From Micromonospora sp. DSM 45708 (GTDB lineage Bacteria > Actinomycetota > Actinomycetes > Mycobacteriales > Micromonosporaceae): a stretch of 64,000 nt of DNA. The stretch spans positions 4,898,001 to 4,962,000 of the forward strand of contig NZ_CP154796.1 in NCBI RefSeq assembly GCF_039566955.1, read 5' to 3'. The translations under genes were made by a program, and so were the position numbers. The notes below the pieces were generated by a model. The model was given only the letters and a program-made list of their open reading frames with translations, did no database searches and was not told the DNA's origin. Positions 35,879 to 45,913 of this stretch are shown here, piece after piece. Position 1 is the first letter of the stretch. Each line of letters starts with the position of its first letter.

Positions 35879-35994
35879 TCATGAAGTCGACCGCGCCGTC
35901 GATCTCCCCACCGCCGCCCGCCCCCCGCCCCCGGGGGTGATCAAGGAGTTCGTGTCGGGCGGGAGGTCCGACTCCGACACGAACTCCTTGATCG
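35876..35994. repeat. Composite intergenic repeat, second copy (TGATCATGAAGT plus TGATCAAGGAGTT families)
   Basis: TGATCATGAAGTCGACCGC begins at 35876 and overlaps the stop codon of the glycosidase gene; its right arm is poorly preserved. It is followed by a strong inverted repeat with arms TGATCAAGGAGTTCGTGTCG (35938-35957) and its complement at 35975-35994 (19 of 20 pairs). The order and family of the two units is the same as at 3884-4026, again after a forward gene. The right end abuts a truncated AraC-type gene. Confidence 0.8.
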
Positions 35995-36010
35995 ACCGAC
36001 AGGGGTGAGG

Positions 36011-36124
36011 TCAGGACGGGGACAGGTGGGCCCGGGCGGCCAGCCCCGCCGGGCCCGCCGCCGGATCGTCGAGCGCGGCCTGGAGGACGTCGAGGAGGCC
36101 GGTGAGTCCGTCGTTCCGGTTCAT
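36011..36124 (-). pseudogene. Truncated AraC-type regulator, N-terminal remnant
   Basis: A 37-codon frame from ATG 36124 reads MNRNDGLTGLLDVLQAAL, then DDPAAGPAGLAARAHLSPS and a stop. The segment LAARAHLSPS is the first half of an AraC/XylS helix-turn-helix, which normally continues with HFxRxF and about 250 residues more. The frame stops 17 bp before the inverted repeat at 35938-35994, so the gene appears to have been cut at the repeat. A functional 37-residue peptide is less likely. Whether the rest of the gene was deleted or replaced cannot be told from here. Confidence 0.6.
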
Positions 36125-36207
36125 GCGCTCAGCCTGCACCCGTGGCGGGCGGTACCGCTTGATCGCCGTTGCGCACCTGCGGAGCACCGGGTGCGGCGCG
36201 ACCCCGG

Positions 36208-37068
<861 letters not shown>

Positions 37069-38403
37069 TCAACGACCGACCGTGAAGGCGTCCTCGTCGA
37101 ACGGGCCGACCACGGCCAGCGACATCGGCCGGCCGAGCAGTTCGGCGGCGAGGTCGTTCACGTCCGCCAGGGTGACCGCGTCCACCCGGGCCAGCAGCTC
37201 GTCCACCGGCATCAGGTTGCCGTAGAGCAGCTCGCCCTTGGCCAGCCGGCTCATCCGGGAGCCGGTGTCCTCCAGCCCGAGCACGAACGAGCCCTTGCTC
37301 ATCCCCTTGCCCCGGACCAGCTCGGCCTCGGTGACCCCCTCGGCGGCCACCCGCGCCAGCTCGGCCCGGGTCAGGGCCAGCACCTCGTCCACCTTGCCGG
37401 GCGCGCAGCCGGCGTAGACGGCGAACACGCCGCTGTCGGCGTACTGGCTGGCGTAGGAGTAGACCGAGTACGCGAGGCCGCGCTGCTCCCGGATCTCCTG
37501 GAACAGCCGGCTGGACATGCCGCCGCCGAGCACGTTGTTGAGCACGCCCAGGGCGAAGCGCCGCTCGTCGGTACGGTCGATGGCGGGGCAGCCGAGCAGC
37601 ACGTGCGCCTGCTCGGTCTCCTTCGGCTCGACAAGCGTGGTGGCCGGCTCCGTGCGTACCGCCGGGGTGGTCGCGCGGTGCGGCGCCGGCGCGGCCGGGT
37701 CGGTGTCCAGCGGGGTGCCCCGCAGCGCCTGCCGGACCAGCTTGACCACGGCGGCGTGGTCGAGGTTGCCGGCGGCGGCGATGACGATCTGCGGCGCGGT
37801 GTACCGGCTGCGGTAGAAGTTCTGGATCTGCCGCCGGGTCATCGGCGTGACCGTCTCCTCGGTGCCGGAGATGAGCCGGCCGAGCGGGTGGTCACCGTAG
37901 ACGGCGCGGGCGAAGAGGTCGTGCACCTCGTCGCCGGGCTCGTCGTCGTGCATGGCGATCTCTTCGAGGATGACACCGCGTTCGGTCTCCACGTCGGCGG
38001 CGGCCAGCACCGAGTCGGCGACCGCGTCGCACATCACGTCGATGGCCAGCGGCAGGTCCTCGTCCAGCACCCGCGCGTAGTAGCAGGTGTATTCCTTCGT
38101 GGTGAACGCGTTGGTCTCGCCGCCCACCGCCTCGATCTCGGACGAGATCTCCAGCGCGCTGCGCTTCTTCGTGCCCTTGAAGAGCAGGTGCTCCAGGAAG
38201 TGCGCGGCGCCGGCCTGCGACCCGGTCTCGTCCCGGGAGCCGACCGCCACCCAGATGCCGAACGAGACGCTGCGCATCGCCGGGATCGCCTCGGTGAGCA
38301 CCCGCAGGCCGCTGGGGAGCACCGTGCGGCGGACGGTGCCGCCGAGCGGGTCGTCGCTGAGGGTGCGGGTGACCGCCCGTGCCGCCGGGGTGGACGAACT
38401 CAC
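37069..38403 (-). CDS. M16 family zinc metallopeptidase (processing protease-like, PepR type)
   Basis: 444 residues from GTG 38403 (VSSSTPAARAVTRTL); the open frame before it would overlap pnp-proximal DNA with no start signal. The inverted zinc motif HFLEH near residue 70, with the downstream Glu in ETERGVILEEIAMHDDEP, defines active M16 peptidases; a second M16 half follows with GGGMSSRLFQEIREQRGLAYSV. It lies 121 bp downstream of pnp on the same strand, the conserved actinobacterial arrangement. Physiological substrates are unknown. Confidence 0.92.
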   Translation of the reverse strand: MSSSTPAARAVTRTLSDDPLGGTVRRTVLPSGLRVLTEAIPAMRSVSFGIWVAVGSRDETGSQAGAAHFLEHLLFKGTKKRSALEISSEIEAVGGETNAFTTKEYTCYYARVLDEDLPLAIDVMCDAVADSVLAAADVETERGVILEEIAMHDDEPGDEVHDLFARAVYGDHPLGRLISGTEETVTPMTRRQIQNFYRSRYTAPQIVIAAAGNLDHAAVVKLVRQALRGTPLDTDPAAPAPHRATTPAVRTEPATTLVEPKETEQAHVLLGCPAIDRTDERRFALGVLNNVLGGGMSSRLFQEIREQRGLAYSVYSYASQYADSGVFAVYAGCAPGKVDEVLALTRAELARVAAEGVTEAELVRGKGMSKGSFVLGLEDTGSRMSRLAKGELLYGNLMPVDELLARVDAVTLADVNDLAAELLGRPMSLAVVGPFDEDAFTVGR

Positions 38404-38524
38404 GACAGACCTGCTCTCCGTGCCACGAGGGGTGGGGGGACGAACGACGGCTCCAGCCCGCCGTGCGACCTGGAGCCGTGGGCCGGCCCGGGCGACGCGT
38501 ACGTCACCCGGGCCGGTCGGTCGA

Positions 38525-40897
38525 TCAGCTGTGCCGGGTACGGCGACGCGGCCGGTCGCCGCCCTCGCCGCCACCCTCCGAGCGACGCTCGCCACCCCGG
38601 TCGCCGCCACGGTCGCCGCCACGGTCACCCCGGTCGCGCGGGCCACGGTCGCCACCGCGGTCCCGGCTGGCCGGGCGCTCGCCGCCGGCGGCGGCCTCAC
38701 CGGCGGCCGGCGCCTCGGCGCCCTCCGGACGGATCTTGTCCAGGTAGATCTTGCCGCGGGCGTCGATGTCCGCGATCTCGACCTCGACCTTGTCGCCGAC
38801 GTTGAGGAAGTCCTCCACCTTGTCGACCCGCTTGCCGTCGCCCACCTTGGAGATGTGCAGCAGGCCGTCGCGGCCCGGCAGGAGCGAGATGAACGCGCCG
38901 AACGCGGCCGTCTTCACCACGGTGCCGAGGAACCGCTCCCCCACCTTCGGCAGGGTCGGGTTGGCGATGCCGTTGATCCGGTCCACCGCGGCCTGGGCCG
39001 ACGGGCCGTTGGTCGCGCCGACGTAGATCGTGCCGTCGTCCTCGATGGAGATCTCGGCGCCGGTCTCGTCCTGGATCGCGTTGATGGTCTGGCCCTTCGG
39101 GCCGATCACCATGCCGATCTTGTCGACCGGGATCTTGACGGTGGTGACCCGCGGCGCGTAGTCGGACATCTCGGCCGGCGTCTCGATGGCCCGCTGCATC
39201 ACGTCGAGGATGGTCTGCCGGGCCTCGTGCGCCTGCTGGAGCGCGGCGGCCAGCACGTCCGACGGGATGCCGTCGAGCTTGGTGTCGAGCTGGAGCGCGG
39301 TGACGAAGTCACGCGTGCCGGCGACCTTGAAGTCCATGTCGCCGAACGCGTCCTCGGCGCCGAGGATGTCGGTCAGCGTCACGTACTGGGTCTTGCCGTC
39401 GACCTCGTCGGAGATGAGGCCCATGGCGATGCCGGCGACCGGGGCCTTCAGCGGCACACCGGCCGAGAGCAGGCCCAGCGTCGAGGCGCAGACCGAACCC
39501 ATCGAGGTGGAGCCGTTGGAGCCGAGCGCCTCGGAGACCTGCCGGATGGCGTACGGGAACTCCTCCCGCGACGGCAGCACCGGGATCAGGGCCCGCTCGG
39601 CCAGCGCGCCGTGGCCGATCTCACGCCGCTTCGGCGAGCCGACCCGGCCGGTCTCACCGGTGGAGTACGGCGGGAAGTTGTAGTTGTGCATGTAGCGCTT
39701 GCGGTTCTCCGGGGACAGCGTGTCCACCATCTGCTCCATGCGGAGCATGTTCAGCGTGGTGACGCCCAGGATCTGGGTCTCGCCGCGCTCGAACAGCGCC
39801 GAGCCGTGTACCCGCGGCAGCACGCCGACCTCGGCGCTCAGCGGACGGATGTCACGCGGGCCACGGCCGTCGATGCGGACCTGCTCGCGCAGCACCCGGT
39901 TGCGGACCTCGGACTTGGTCAGCGAGCGGAACGCGGCGGACAGCTCCTTCTCGCGGCCCTCGAACCGACCGCCCAGCTCCTCGGCGACCTTGGCCTTGAT
40001 CCGGTCCAGGGCCTCCTCGCGGTCGGCCTTGCCAGCGATCTTCAGCGCCTCGGTGACGTCGGCGCGGGCCACGTCGGCCACCGCGTCGTACACGTCGTCG
40101 GAGTAGTCCAGGAACACCGGGAACTCGCTCACCGGCTTGGCGGCCACCTCGGCCAGCTCGCTCTGCGCCCGGCACAGCTCACGGATGGCCGGCTTGGCGG
40201 CCTCCAGGCCGCTGGCCACGATCTCCTCGGTCGGCGCGGTGGCGCCGTCCGAGATCAGGGCCACCGCGTTCGGGGTGGCCTCGGCCTCGACCATCATGAT
40301 CGCGACCTCGCCGTCGGCCAGGGTACGACCGGCCACGACCATGTCGAAGGTGGCCCGGGCCAGCTCCTCCAGGGTCGGGAAGGCCACCCACTGGCCGTCC
40401 ACGTGCGCGACCCGGGTCGCCCCGATCGGGCCGGAGAACGGCAGGCCGGAGAGCTTGGTCGACATCGAGGCGGCGTTGATGGCCACCACGTCGTACGGGT
40501 GCTGCGGGTCGAGCGCCAGCACGGTCTCGACGACCTGGACCTCGTTGCGCAGGCCCTTGACGAACGACGGGCGCAGCGGCCGGTCGATCAGCCGGCAGGT
40601 GAGGATGGCGTCCTCGCTGGGCCGGCCCTCGCGGCGGAAGAACGAGCCGGGGATCCGGCCCGCGGCGTACATCCGCTCCTCGACGTCGACGGTCAGCGGG
40701 AAGAAGTCGAACGACTCACGCGGCTGCTTGCCGGCCGTGGTCGCGGAGAGGACGACCGTCTCGCCGAGCTGGGCGACGACGGAGCCGGCGGCCTGCCGGG
40801 CCAGCCGGCCGGTGGAGAAGGTGATCTCACGGGTGCCGAAGGACCCGTTGTCGATCACGGCGGTGCGGGATTCGGTGCCGAGGTTGGTCTCGGTCAT
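38525..40897 (-). CDS. pnp: Polyribonucleotide nucleotidyltransferase (PNPase/GpsI)
   Basis: 790 residues. Order of domains: first RNase PH domain ([19 protein letters not shown]), helical linker, second catalytic RNase PH domain with [20 protein letters not shown] and [21 protein letters not shown] domain ([16 protein letters not shown], [20 protein letters not shown]), and S1 domain ([19 protein letters not shown]). A C-terminal tail of about 45 residues is Arg/Gly/Asp-rich with repeated GGDRGG units. PNPase degrades RNA 3'-5' phosphorolytically and in Actinobacteria also makes 3' tails. A structured leader resembling the Actino-pnp motif precedes it. Confidence 0.97.
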   Translation of the reverse strand: MTETNLGTESRTAVIDNGSFGTREITFSTGRLARQAAGSVVAQLGETVVLSATTAGKQPRESFDFFPLTVDVEERMYAAGRIPGSFFRREGRPSEDAILTCRLIDRPLRPSFVKGLRNEVQVVETVLALDPQHPYDVVAINAASMSTKLSGLPFSGPIGATRVAHVDGQWVAFPTLEELARATFDMVVAGRTLADGEVAIMMVEAEATPNAVALISDGATAPTEEIVASGLEAAKPAIRELCRAQSELAEVAAKPVSEFPVFLDYSDDVYDAVADVARADVTEALKIAGKADREEALDRIKAKVAEELGGRFEGREKELSAAFRSLTKSEVRNRVLREQVRIDGRGPRDIRPLSAEVGVLPRVHGSALFERGETQILGVTTLNMLRMEQMVDTLSPENRKRYMHNYNFPPYSTGETGRVGSPKRREIGHGALAERALIPVLPSREEFPYAIRQVSEALGSNGSTSMGSVCASTLGLLSAGVPLKAPVAGIAMGLISDEVDGKTQYVTLTDILGAEDAFGDMDFKVAGTRDFVTALQLDTKLDGIPSDVLAAALQQAHEARQTILDVMQRAIETPAEMSDYAPRVTTVKIPVDKIGMVIGPKGQTINAIQDETGAEISIEDDGTIYVGATNGPSAQAAVDRINGIANPTLPKVGERFLGTVVKTAAFGAFISLLPGRDGLLHISKVGDGKRVDKVEDFLNVGDKVEVEIADIDARGKIYLDKIRPEGAEAPAAGEAAAGGERPASRDRGGDRGPRDRGDRGGDRGGDRGGERRSEGGGEGGDRPRRRTRHS

Positions 40898-40952
40898 GTG
40901 CTGTGGTGCTCCTTCGCGTCGTCGGCCGACGACACGGGAACTGCTCAGGCGG

Positions 40953-41025
40953 CCGGTCTTCGATCGAAGCGCCCGGGTGGGCCGGCATGATGCCGGGATT
41001 CCCGGGGGCCACTACCGGAGACCGG
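40953..41025 (-). ncRNA. Structured 5' leader of pnp, Actino-pnp-like RNA
   Basis: On the minus strand, 55-128 bases upstream of the pnp ATG, an outer stem CCGGTCT/AGACCGG (41019-41025 with 40953-40959) encloses several hairpins: CCGGCATCATGCCGG, a CCCGGG-containing stem around it, and CTTCGATCGAAG. A conserved actinobacterial leader motif named Actino-pnp is known at this position and is thought to act in pnp autoregulation. I match it by place and multi-stem architecture, not by an alignment. Confidence 0.6.
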
Positions 41026-41086
41026 TGCTGACCGGCTCCCTCTCGGGTCGTCGCGCGGCCGGGGTTCTTTCTGGTGGTACCGGAAC

Positions 41087-41114
41087 GGGGGAGCGGCCGA
41101 GCGGCCACTCCCCC
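41087..41114 (-). terminator. Terminator or attenuator hairpin after rpsO
   Basis: GGGGGAGCGGCC (41087-41098) pairs with GGCCACTCCCCC (41103-41114) with one mismatch and a 4-base loop, 7 bp after the rpsO stop. No U-tract follows on the minus strand, so it may allow partial read-through toward pnp or protect the rpsO 3' end. Confidence 0.7.
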
Positions 41115-41120
41115 GTCAGG

Positions 41121-41390
41121 TCATCGGCGCAGGCCGAGCCGCTCGATGAGCGACCGGTAGCGGTTGATGTCCTTCTTCTGGACGTAGTTGAGCAGCCGAC
41201 GGCGCCGGCCGACCAGCAGCAGCAGCCCACGGCGGCTGTGGTGGTCGTGCTTGTGCACCTTCAGGTGCTCGGTCAGCTCCGCGATCCGCTTGGTCAGGAC
41301 CGCGACCTGCACCTCCGGCGAACCGGTGTCGCCCTCGGCGGTCGCGTACTCCTGGCGGATCTTGGCCTTGGCTTCCTGGTCGAGCGCCAT
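41121..41390 (-). CDS. rpsO: 30S ribosomal protein S15
   Basis: 89 residues, exactly the family length. The start ATG 41390 follows AGGGAG. Typical S15 segments are [50 protein letters not shown]15 binds 16S rRNA early in 30S assembly. The rpsO-pnp order is widely conserved. The leader contains possible regulatory stems (see findings). Confidence 0.98.
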   Translation of the reverse strand: MALDQEAKAKIRQEYATAEGDTGSPEVQVAVLTKRIAELTEHLKVHKHDHHSRRGLLLLVGRRRRLLNYVQKKDINRYRSLIERLGLRR

Positions 41391-41575
41391 GTTCTCCCTG
41401 TTTCGTGGGTGGTTCGATGAGGTCTGTCGGAGCGGTCGTGGCGACCGGTGCGACGGACCGGATTCCTCGCGCCCGCGGCGTCGTGCAGGCACGCGAGGCT
41501 CCCGTCGGTCAGCCGACGTCTCCGTCAGCCTACCAGCCCCGGACCGGCCCGGCCGGTCAAGGTCGCCCCGGCGGG

Positions 41576-42502
41576 TCAGGACACCGCCCGGCGGGTGCGC
41601 TCCACGTCCTCGGCGATCTGGGCGACCAGCGGCTCGATCGCGTCGTACGTCCGTTGCTCGCGCAGGTGCGCCACGAAGTCCAGCGCCAGCCGTTCGCCGT
41701 ACAGGTCACCGGAGAAGTCCAGCGCGTACGCCTCCACCCGGCGCTCCCGGCCGGAGAACGTCGGGTTCGTGCCGATCGACACCGCCGCCGCGAGCGGGTC
41801 GCTGCCGCGGCGCACCAGCCGGGCCGCGTACACCCCGTCGGCGGGCACCGCCGCGTACCGGTGGGTCAGCAGGTTGGCGGTGGGGTAACCCAGTTCACGT
41901 CCGCGCTGGTCACCGCGGACCACCACGCCCTCGACCCGGTGCGGGCGACCCAGCGCCGCCGCCGCCGCGCGCACGTCACCGGCGTCGACGCAGGAGCGGA
42001 TGTACGTGGACGAGAAGACGGTGCCCGCCCCGACGACCAGCGGGGCGCCCTCCACGCCGAAGCCGAACGTGCGGCCCAGCCGTTCCAGCAGCGCCACGTC
42101 GCCGGCCGCCCGGTGCCCGAACCGGAAGTTGTCGCCGACCACGACCAGCGCGGCGTGCAGGTGCTCGACCAGGATGTCGTGCACGAACGCCTCGGCCGGC
42201 AGCCGGGAGAACTCGGCGGTGAACGGCACCACGCAGAGCACGTCCACGCCGAGCGCCTCGATCAGCTCCGCCTTGCGGGCCGGCTCGGTGAGCACCGCCG
42301 GGTGCGACCCGGGGCGGACCACCTCGGCCGGGTGCGGGTCGAACGTCACCACCACCGACTTGACGCCCAACTCCCGGGCGCGCGCCACGGCGTGCCCGAT
42401 GGTGGCCTGGTGCCCCTGGTGCACCCCGTCGAAGACGCCGATGGTGACCACCGAACGCCCCCAGCCGCCGGGTGCCGCCTCGTACCCCCGCCACCGCTGC
42501 AT
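41576..42502 (-). CDS. ribF: Bifunctional riboflavin kinase / FAD synthetase
   Basis: 308 residues. N-terminal FAD synthetase with [21 protein letters not shown] and [17 protein letters not shown]-terminal flavokinase with [12 protein letters not shown] and [10 protein letters not shown], then LRGEQTF-like segment [17 protein letters not shown]. It makes FMN and FAD from riboflavin and ATP. It lies 30 bp after truB on the same strand, as in many Actinobacteria. Confidence 0.96.
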   Translation of the reverse strand: MQRWRGYEAAPGGWGRSVVTIGVFDGVHQGHQATIGHAVARARELGVKSVVVTFDPHPAEVVRPGSHPAVLTEPARKAELIEALGVDVLCVVPFTAEFSRLPAEAFVHDILVEHLHAALVVVGDNFRFGHRAAGDVALLERLGRTFGFGVEGAPLVVGAGTVFSSTYIRSCVDAGDVRAAAAALGRPHRVEGVVVRGDQRGRELGYPTANLLTHRYAAVPADGVYAARLVRRGSDPLAAAVSIGTNPTFSGRERRVEAYALDFSGDLYGERLALDFVAHLREQRTYDAIEPLVAQIAEDVERTRRAVS

Positions 42503-42532
42503 GCCGTTCCTCCCCTGTCCGCCCGCGCGCCG

Positions 42533-43417
42533 TCAGGCCGGCGCCAGCACGATCTCCGCGCGGGCCCGCCCGTCCCGCTCGCTGACGATAGCGATCAGAC
42601 CGCCGGTCGGATCGAAGACCGCGTACGGACCGGCGATCCCGGCCGGGTCCAGCGGCCCGCCGTGGGACAGCGTGCGGGTCTCCTCGGCGGTGGCGTCCCG
42701 GCGCGGGAAGAACCGCGCGGCGGCGGCGTCCAGCGGCAGGTTCACCACCTCCGGCGCGCGCTCCTCCAACTGCGCCAGCGTGGCCGCCTCGGCCAGCGCG
42801 AAGCCGCCGACCGCGGTACGACGCAGCGCGGTGAGGTGACCGCCGACCCCGAGCGCCAGGCCCGCGTCCCGGGCGATGGCCCGGATGTACGTCCCGGACG
42901 AGCAGGTCACGTCCACGTCCACGTCCACCACGTCCGGGGCGTCCCGGCGGATGGCCAGCACGTCGAGGCGGGAGACGGTGACCCGGCGGGCGGGCAGCTC
43001 CACGCTCTCCCCGTCGCGGACCCGCTTGTACGCCCGCTCTCCGTTGATCTTGATGGCGCTCACCGCGCTCGGCACCTGGTCGATCTCGCCGGTCAACGCC
43101 GCCAGCGCGGCCCGGACCGCGTCGTCGGTCACCCCCGCCGTGGCGGTGGTGGCGATCACGTCCCCCTCGGCGTCGTCGGTGACCGTGGCCTGGCCGAGCC
43201 GGATCGTCGCGGCGTAGCTCTTGCCCGCGCCGATCACGTAGGTGAGCAGCCGGGTCGCCCGGCCCACCCCGATCACGAGCACGCCGGTGGCCATCGGGTC
43301 CAGCGTGCCGCCGTGCCCGACCCGGCGGGTCCGGGCCAGCCGCCGGATGCGGGCCACCACGTCGTGCGACGTCATGCCGCCGGGCTTGTCGACCACGATC
43401 AGACCGTCTGTGCTCAC
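42533..43417 (-). CDS. truB: tRNA pseudouridine(55) synthase
   Basis: 294 residues from the GTG at 43417 (VSTDGLIVVDKPGGMTSHDVV). The catalytic Asp lies in GHGGTLDPMATGVLVIGVG, followed by TKSYAATIRLG-like GKSYAATIRLGQAT and the motif GTYIRAIARDAGLALG. It makes pseudouridine 55 in the T-loop of tRNA. The C-terminal 70 residues form the PUA-like extension seen in actinobacterial TruB. It is followed by ribF. Confidence 0.96.
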   Translation of the reverse strand: MSTDGLIVVDKPGGMTSHDVVARIRRLARTRRVGHGGTLDPMATGVLVIGVGRATRLLTYVIGAGKSYAATIRLGQATVTDDAEGDVIATTATAGVTDDAVRAALAALTGEIDQVPSAVSAIKINGERAYKRVRDGESVELPARRVTVSRLDVLAIRRDAPDVVDVDVDVTCSSGTYIRAIARDAGLALGVGGHLTALRRTAVGGFALAEAATLAQLEERAPEVVNLPLDAAAARFFPRRDATAEETRTLSHGGPLDPAGIAGPYAVFDPTGGLIAIVSERDGRARAEIVLAPA

Positions 43418-43523
43418 GACCACCAAGCCTGCCAGACGACGGCGATCGGCCCTGTGGGGGATACCGCCCCGCGTACCCGGATGCCAAGATCATGCGCCGC
43501 CACCCCCCGGACCCGGAAGCCTG

Positions 43524-44519
43524 ATGACCGATCACCGCGCCACCCCCGAGTCCCACCCCACCGACCCGCTGTCCCCGGACGCCCTGGGGCGGGTCCCCGA
43601 GTGGCTCCGTCAGGCCGCTCCGGAAGCCGAGCCCACCCGCGTCGAACGCTGGCGCATCGCCCTGGGGCGACACTCGGGCAAGCTGCTCGGCGGTGCGGTC
43701 GCGGTGCTGCTGCTGGCCTGCGCCGGGGTGGTCACCACGGTCGGCTACCAGGGCTACCGACGCTGGCAGGCGGCCCCGGTGGCCCACCCGGCGATCAGCC
43801 CGCCGAGCGGCGAGCAGGCCCTCACCTCGGCGTCGCCGCCACCGGCCACCGGACCGTTCGACGGCACCCCGGCCGCCGCGTTCCCGCAGGGCGCGGCCGG
43901 GATCGCGCTGCCCCGCGCCAAGCGGACCGGCCCGTTCACCGAGAAGCAGGTGGCGGACACGCTGACCAAGGTGCGCAAGGCGCTGGTGACCGCCCGGCTG
44001 GACCGCGCGTTCTTCACGGCGAAGGACCCGGAGCGGCTGGTCCGCCAGTTCGCGCCGGACGCCCGGGCCGACCTGCGCCGCGACGTCCCCTCCGGCGAGG
44101 TGGGCAGCTACGCCACCCGGCTGGCCCCCGGCGCCCGGCTCACCAGCGACCAGCCCTGGGTCAAGGGCCGGATCAGCTACCGGGCCACCAAGGATCCGCG
44201 CGGCATCCGGATCCTGGCGGTCACCACGAACTTCGTCTGGGCGTACGCGTTCCCGACCGCGAGCACGGTGCCGGGCGACGGTGTCGTGGTGGTGCACGAC
44301 ACCGTGGTGTGGAGCGTGGCGCACCCGGACGACGTGCGCCGCGGCTCGCTCGGCCTCTGGATCGAGAAGTCCGACTCGTACGCCTCCAACATCGACTGCG
44401 CGGCCTGGGACAAGGGCCTGCTCGCGCTCGGCAAGCCCTCGTTCGGCGGTCCCGTCGACCCGGATCCGGACGCGGTCTTCGACCCGGACAAGACCCTCGA
44501 CCTCCCCGACACCTGCTGA
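43524..44519 (+). CDS. Membrane-anchored protein of unknown function (paralogue A)
   Basis: 331 residues; ATG 43524. A cytoplasmic N-terminus containing GRVPEWLRQAAP is followed by one membrane helix (about 54-75) and an extracellular region of about 245 residues. Segments shared with the gene at 44922 are AGIALPRAKRTGPFT, VRKALVTARLDRAFF, YATRL, NFVWAYAF, the Cys in NIDCAAWDKGLL, and a C-terminal Cys as last residue. The two cysteines may form a disulfide. A short motif TGCCAAGATCATGCGCC (43480-43496) upstream resembles the one before paralogue B. No known domain recognised. Confidence 0.8.
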   Translation: MTDHRATPESHPTDPLSPDALGRVPEWLRQAAPEAEPTRVERWRIALGRHSGKLLGGAVAVLLLACAGVVTTVGYQGYRRWQAAPVAHPAISPPSGEQALTSASPPPATGPFDGTPAAAFPQGAAGIALPRAKRTGPFTEKQVADTLTKVRKALVTARLDRAFFTAKDPERLVRQFAPDARADLRRDVPSGEVGSYATRLAPGARLTSDQPWVKGRISYRATKDPRGIRILAVTTNFVWAYAFPTASTVPGDGVVVVHDTVVWSVAHPDDVRRGSLGLWIEKSDSYASNIDCAAWDKGLLALGKPSFGGPVDPDPDAVFDPDKTLDLPDTC

Positions 44520-44549
44520 CCCGCCCGCCTCGTTCCCCGGGAGACACCG

Positions 44550-44837
44550 ATGCCCTCACCACCCCACCGCGCCCGGGTCGACCTGCCCGAGTGGATGCGC
44601 CATCCGGAGCCGCCGCGCCGGACCCCCGGCCGCCGCCTGTCCGAACTTGTCGACCGCGTACCGGCGCTGGCGGCGACACGCCGCCGGATGTGGGCGTGGC
44701 AGGGCCGGAGCCGGTTCGGCGACCGGCATCCGGCGCTGGCCGCGATCGGCTCGTTCGTGTTCGTCGCGGTGACCGCGACGCTGCTCGTCGTGGGCACGCT
44801 CTACCTCGCGTGGGCGATCCGCCACCAGCGGATCTGA
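44550..44837 (+). CDS. Short membrane protein sharing the N-terminal module of its neighbours
   Basis: 95 residues starting at ATG 44550, 30 bp after paralogue A. The N-terminus has VDLPEWMRHPEPP, equivalent to VPEWLRQAAP in A and LPSWMTGAD in B; an Arg-rich stretch follows and one membrane helix (about 63-87, FVFVAVTATLLVVGTLYLAWAI). The extracellular part is lacking, so it looks like a trimmed family member or the anchor module alone. Function unknown. Confidence 0.72.
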   Translation: MPSPPHRARVDLPEWMRHPEPPRRTPGRRLSELVDRVPALAATRRRMWAWQGRSRFGDRHPALAAIGSFVFVAVTATLLVVGTLYLAWAIRHQRI

Positions 44838-44921
44838 CCGGCACGGAAACGGGACAGCGGGATCGGCGTCCGAGTGCAATGATCATGCGCCCCCTGCCCC
44901 TGCGCCCCGCTGGAATGCCGC

Positions 44922-45872
44922 ATGAGCACCGAACCCGGCACCACCCCACCCGAGCCGGACCCCTACGCCGTCGCCTCCCGGGGTGCGGAGATCCGGTTGC
45001 CGAGCTGGATGACCGGTGCGGACGCGGACGTCCCGCTGACCCGTGCCGAGCGCTTCCGCATGGTCTGGTCCCGGCAGCGCGGCAAGCGTCACGTCACACT
45101 CGTGGTGCTGCTCGCGCTCGTGCTGATCGTCGGCACGACCGTGCTCGGCCGGGTCACCGTCGACCGGGTGCGGGCCGCCGCCGCCTCGGCCTCGGCCTCG
45201 GCCTCGGCCGAGTCAAGCCCGTCGCCGGTTCCGCTCAGCCAGATCGGCGAGCCGCGCGACCTGTTCGTGGGCACCGCCGGCGCGGACTTCGCGGTGGGCG
45301 AGGCCGGGATCGTCCTGCCGCGGGCCACGGCACAGCCGCCGTTCACCGCCCGCGAGGTGTCCGCGGCCCTCGCCCAGGTCCGGGCCGCGCTGGTTCAGGC
45401 CCGGCTCGCCCTCCCCATGCACGTCGGGGACGCGGACCCGTTCCTGACGCTGCTGGCGCCGGACTCCCGCGCCCAGATCCGCCAGCACTTCGACGACCGG
45501 TCGTTCGTGCACTACGCCACCCGGATCGACTCCCGGGCCAAGGTGGACGAGATCCGGGTCCGGGGCGAGATGAGCTACGCGGCGTTCACCGCCGAGGACG
45601 GCGTACCGGGCCTGCGGATCACCACCGAGTACGTCTGGATGTACGCGTTCGACATCCCGCGGACGACGCCGGGCCCGGCGGGGATCGCCAGCATCCGCGA
45701 CCGGGTGATCTGGGAGATCTCTCGGGCCGAGAAACTGCCGGCGGCGCAGCGCGGCCCCTGGCTGATCTCCGCGCAGTCGAGCACGAACAACCTCGACTGC
45801 GCCCGACTGAAGGAGGGTTTCTTCACGGTCGAGCCGTGGATGGGCGGTCCCGGCTCGTTCCAGCCCTGCTGA
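44922..45872 (+). CDS. Membrane-anchored protein of unknown function (paralogue B)
   Basis: 316 residues. N-terminal cytoplasmic part with IRLPSWMTGADADVPLT, a membrane helix (about 57-75) and a Ser/Ala-rich linker, then an extracellular domain matching paralogue A: AGIVLPRATAQPPFT, VRAALVQARLALP, YATRI, YVWMYAF, NLDCARLKEGFF, and a terminal Cys. The linker contains a run of six SA repeats. The sequence TGCAATGATCATGCGCC (44875-44891) lies just upstream. The gene ends inside a perfect hairpin shared with the convergent MATE gene. Confidence 0.8.
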   Translation: MSTEPGTTPPEPDPYAVASRGAEIRLPSWMTGADADVPLTRAERFRMVWSRQRGKRHVTLVVLLALVLIVGTTVLGRVTVDRVRAAAASASASASAESSPSPVPLSQIGEPRDLFVGTAGADFAVGEAGIVLPRATAQPPFTAREVSAALAQVRAALVQARLALPMHVGDADPFLTLLAPDSRAQIRQHFDDRSFVHYATRIDSRAKVDEIRVRGEMSYAAFTAEDGVPGLRITTEYVWMYAFDIPRTTPGPAGIASIRDRVIWEISRAEKLPAAQRGPWLISAQSSTNNLDCARLKEGFFTVEPWMGGPGSFQPC

Positions 45873-45913
45873 CCTGGGCGGTGGTCAGCGGACCGCGCCG
45901 ACCACCGCCCAGG
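45873..45913. terminator. Bidirectional terminator hairpin extending into the MATE gene end
   Basis: CCTGGGCGGTGGTC (45873-45886) pairs perfectly over 14 bp with GACCACCGCCCAGG (45900-45913), loop 13. It starts directly after the stop of paralogue B. The right arm encodes the last residues of the MATE protein, so the hairpin is part of that coding sequence. Confidence 0.8.
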
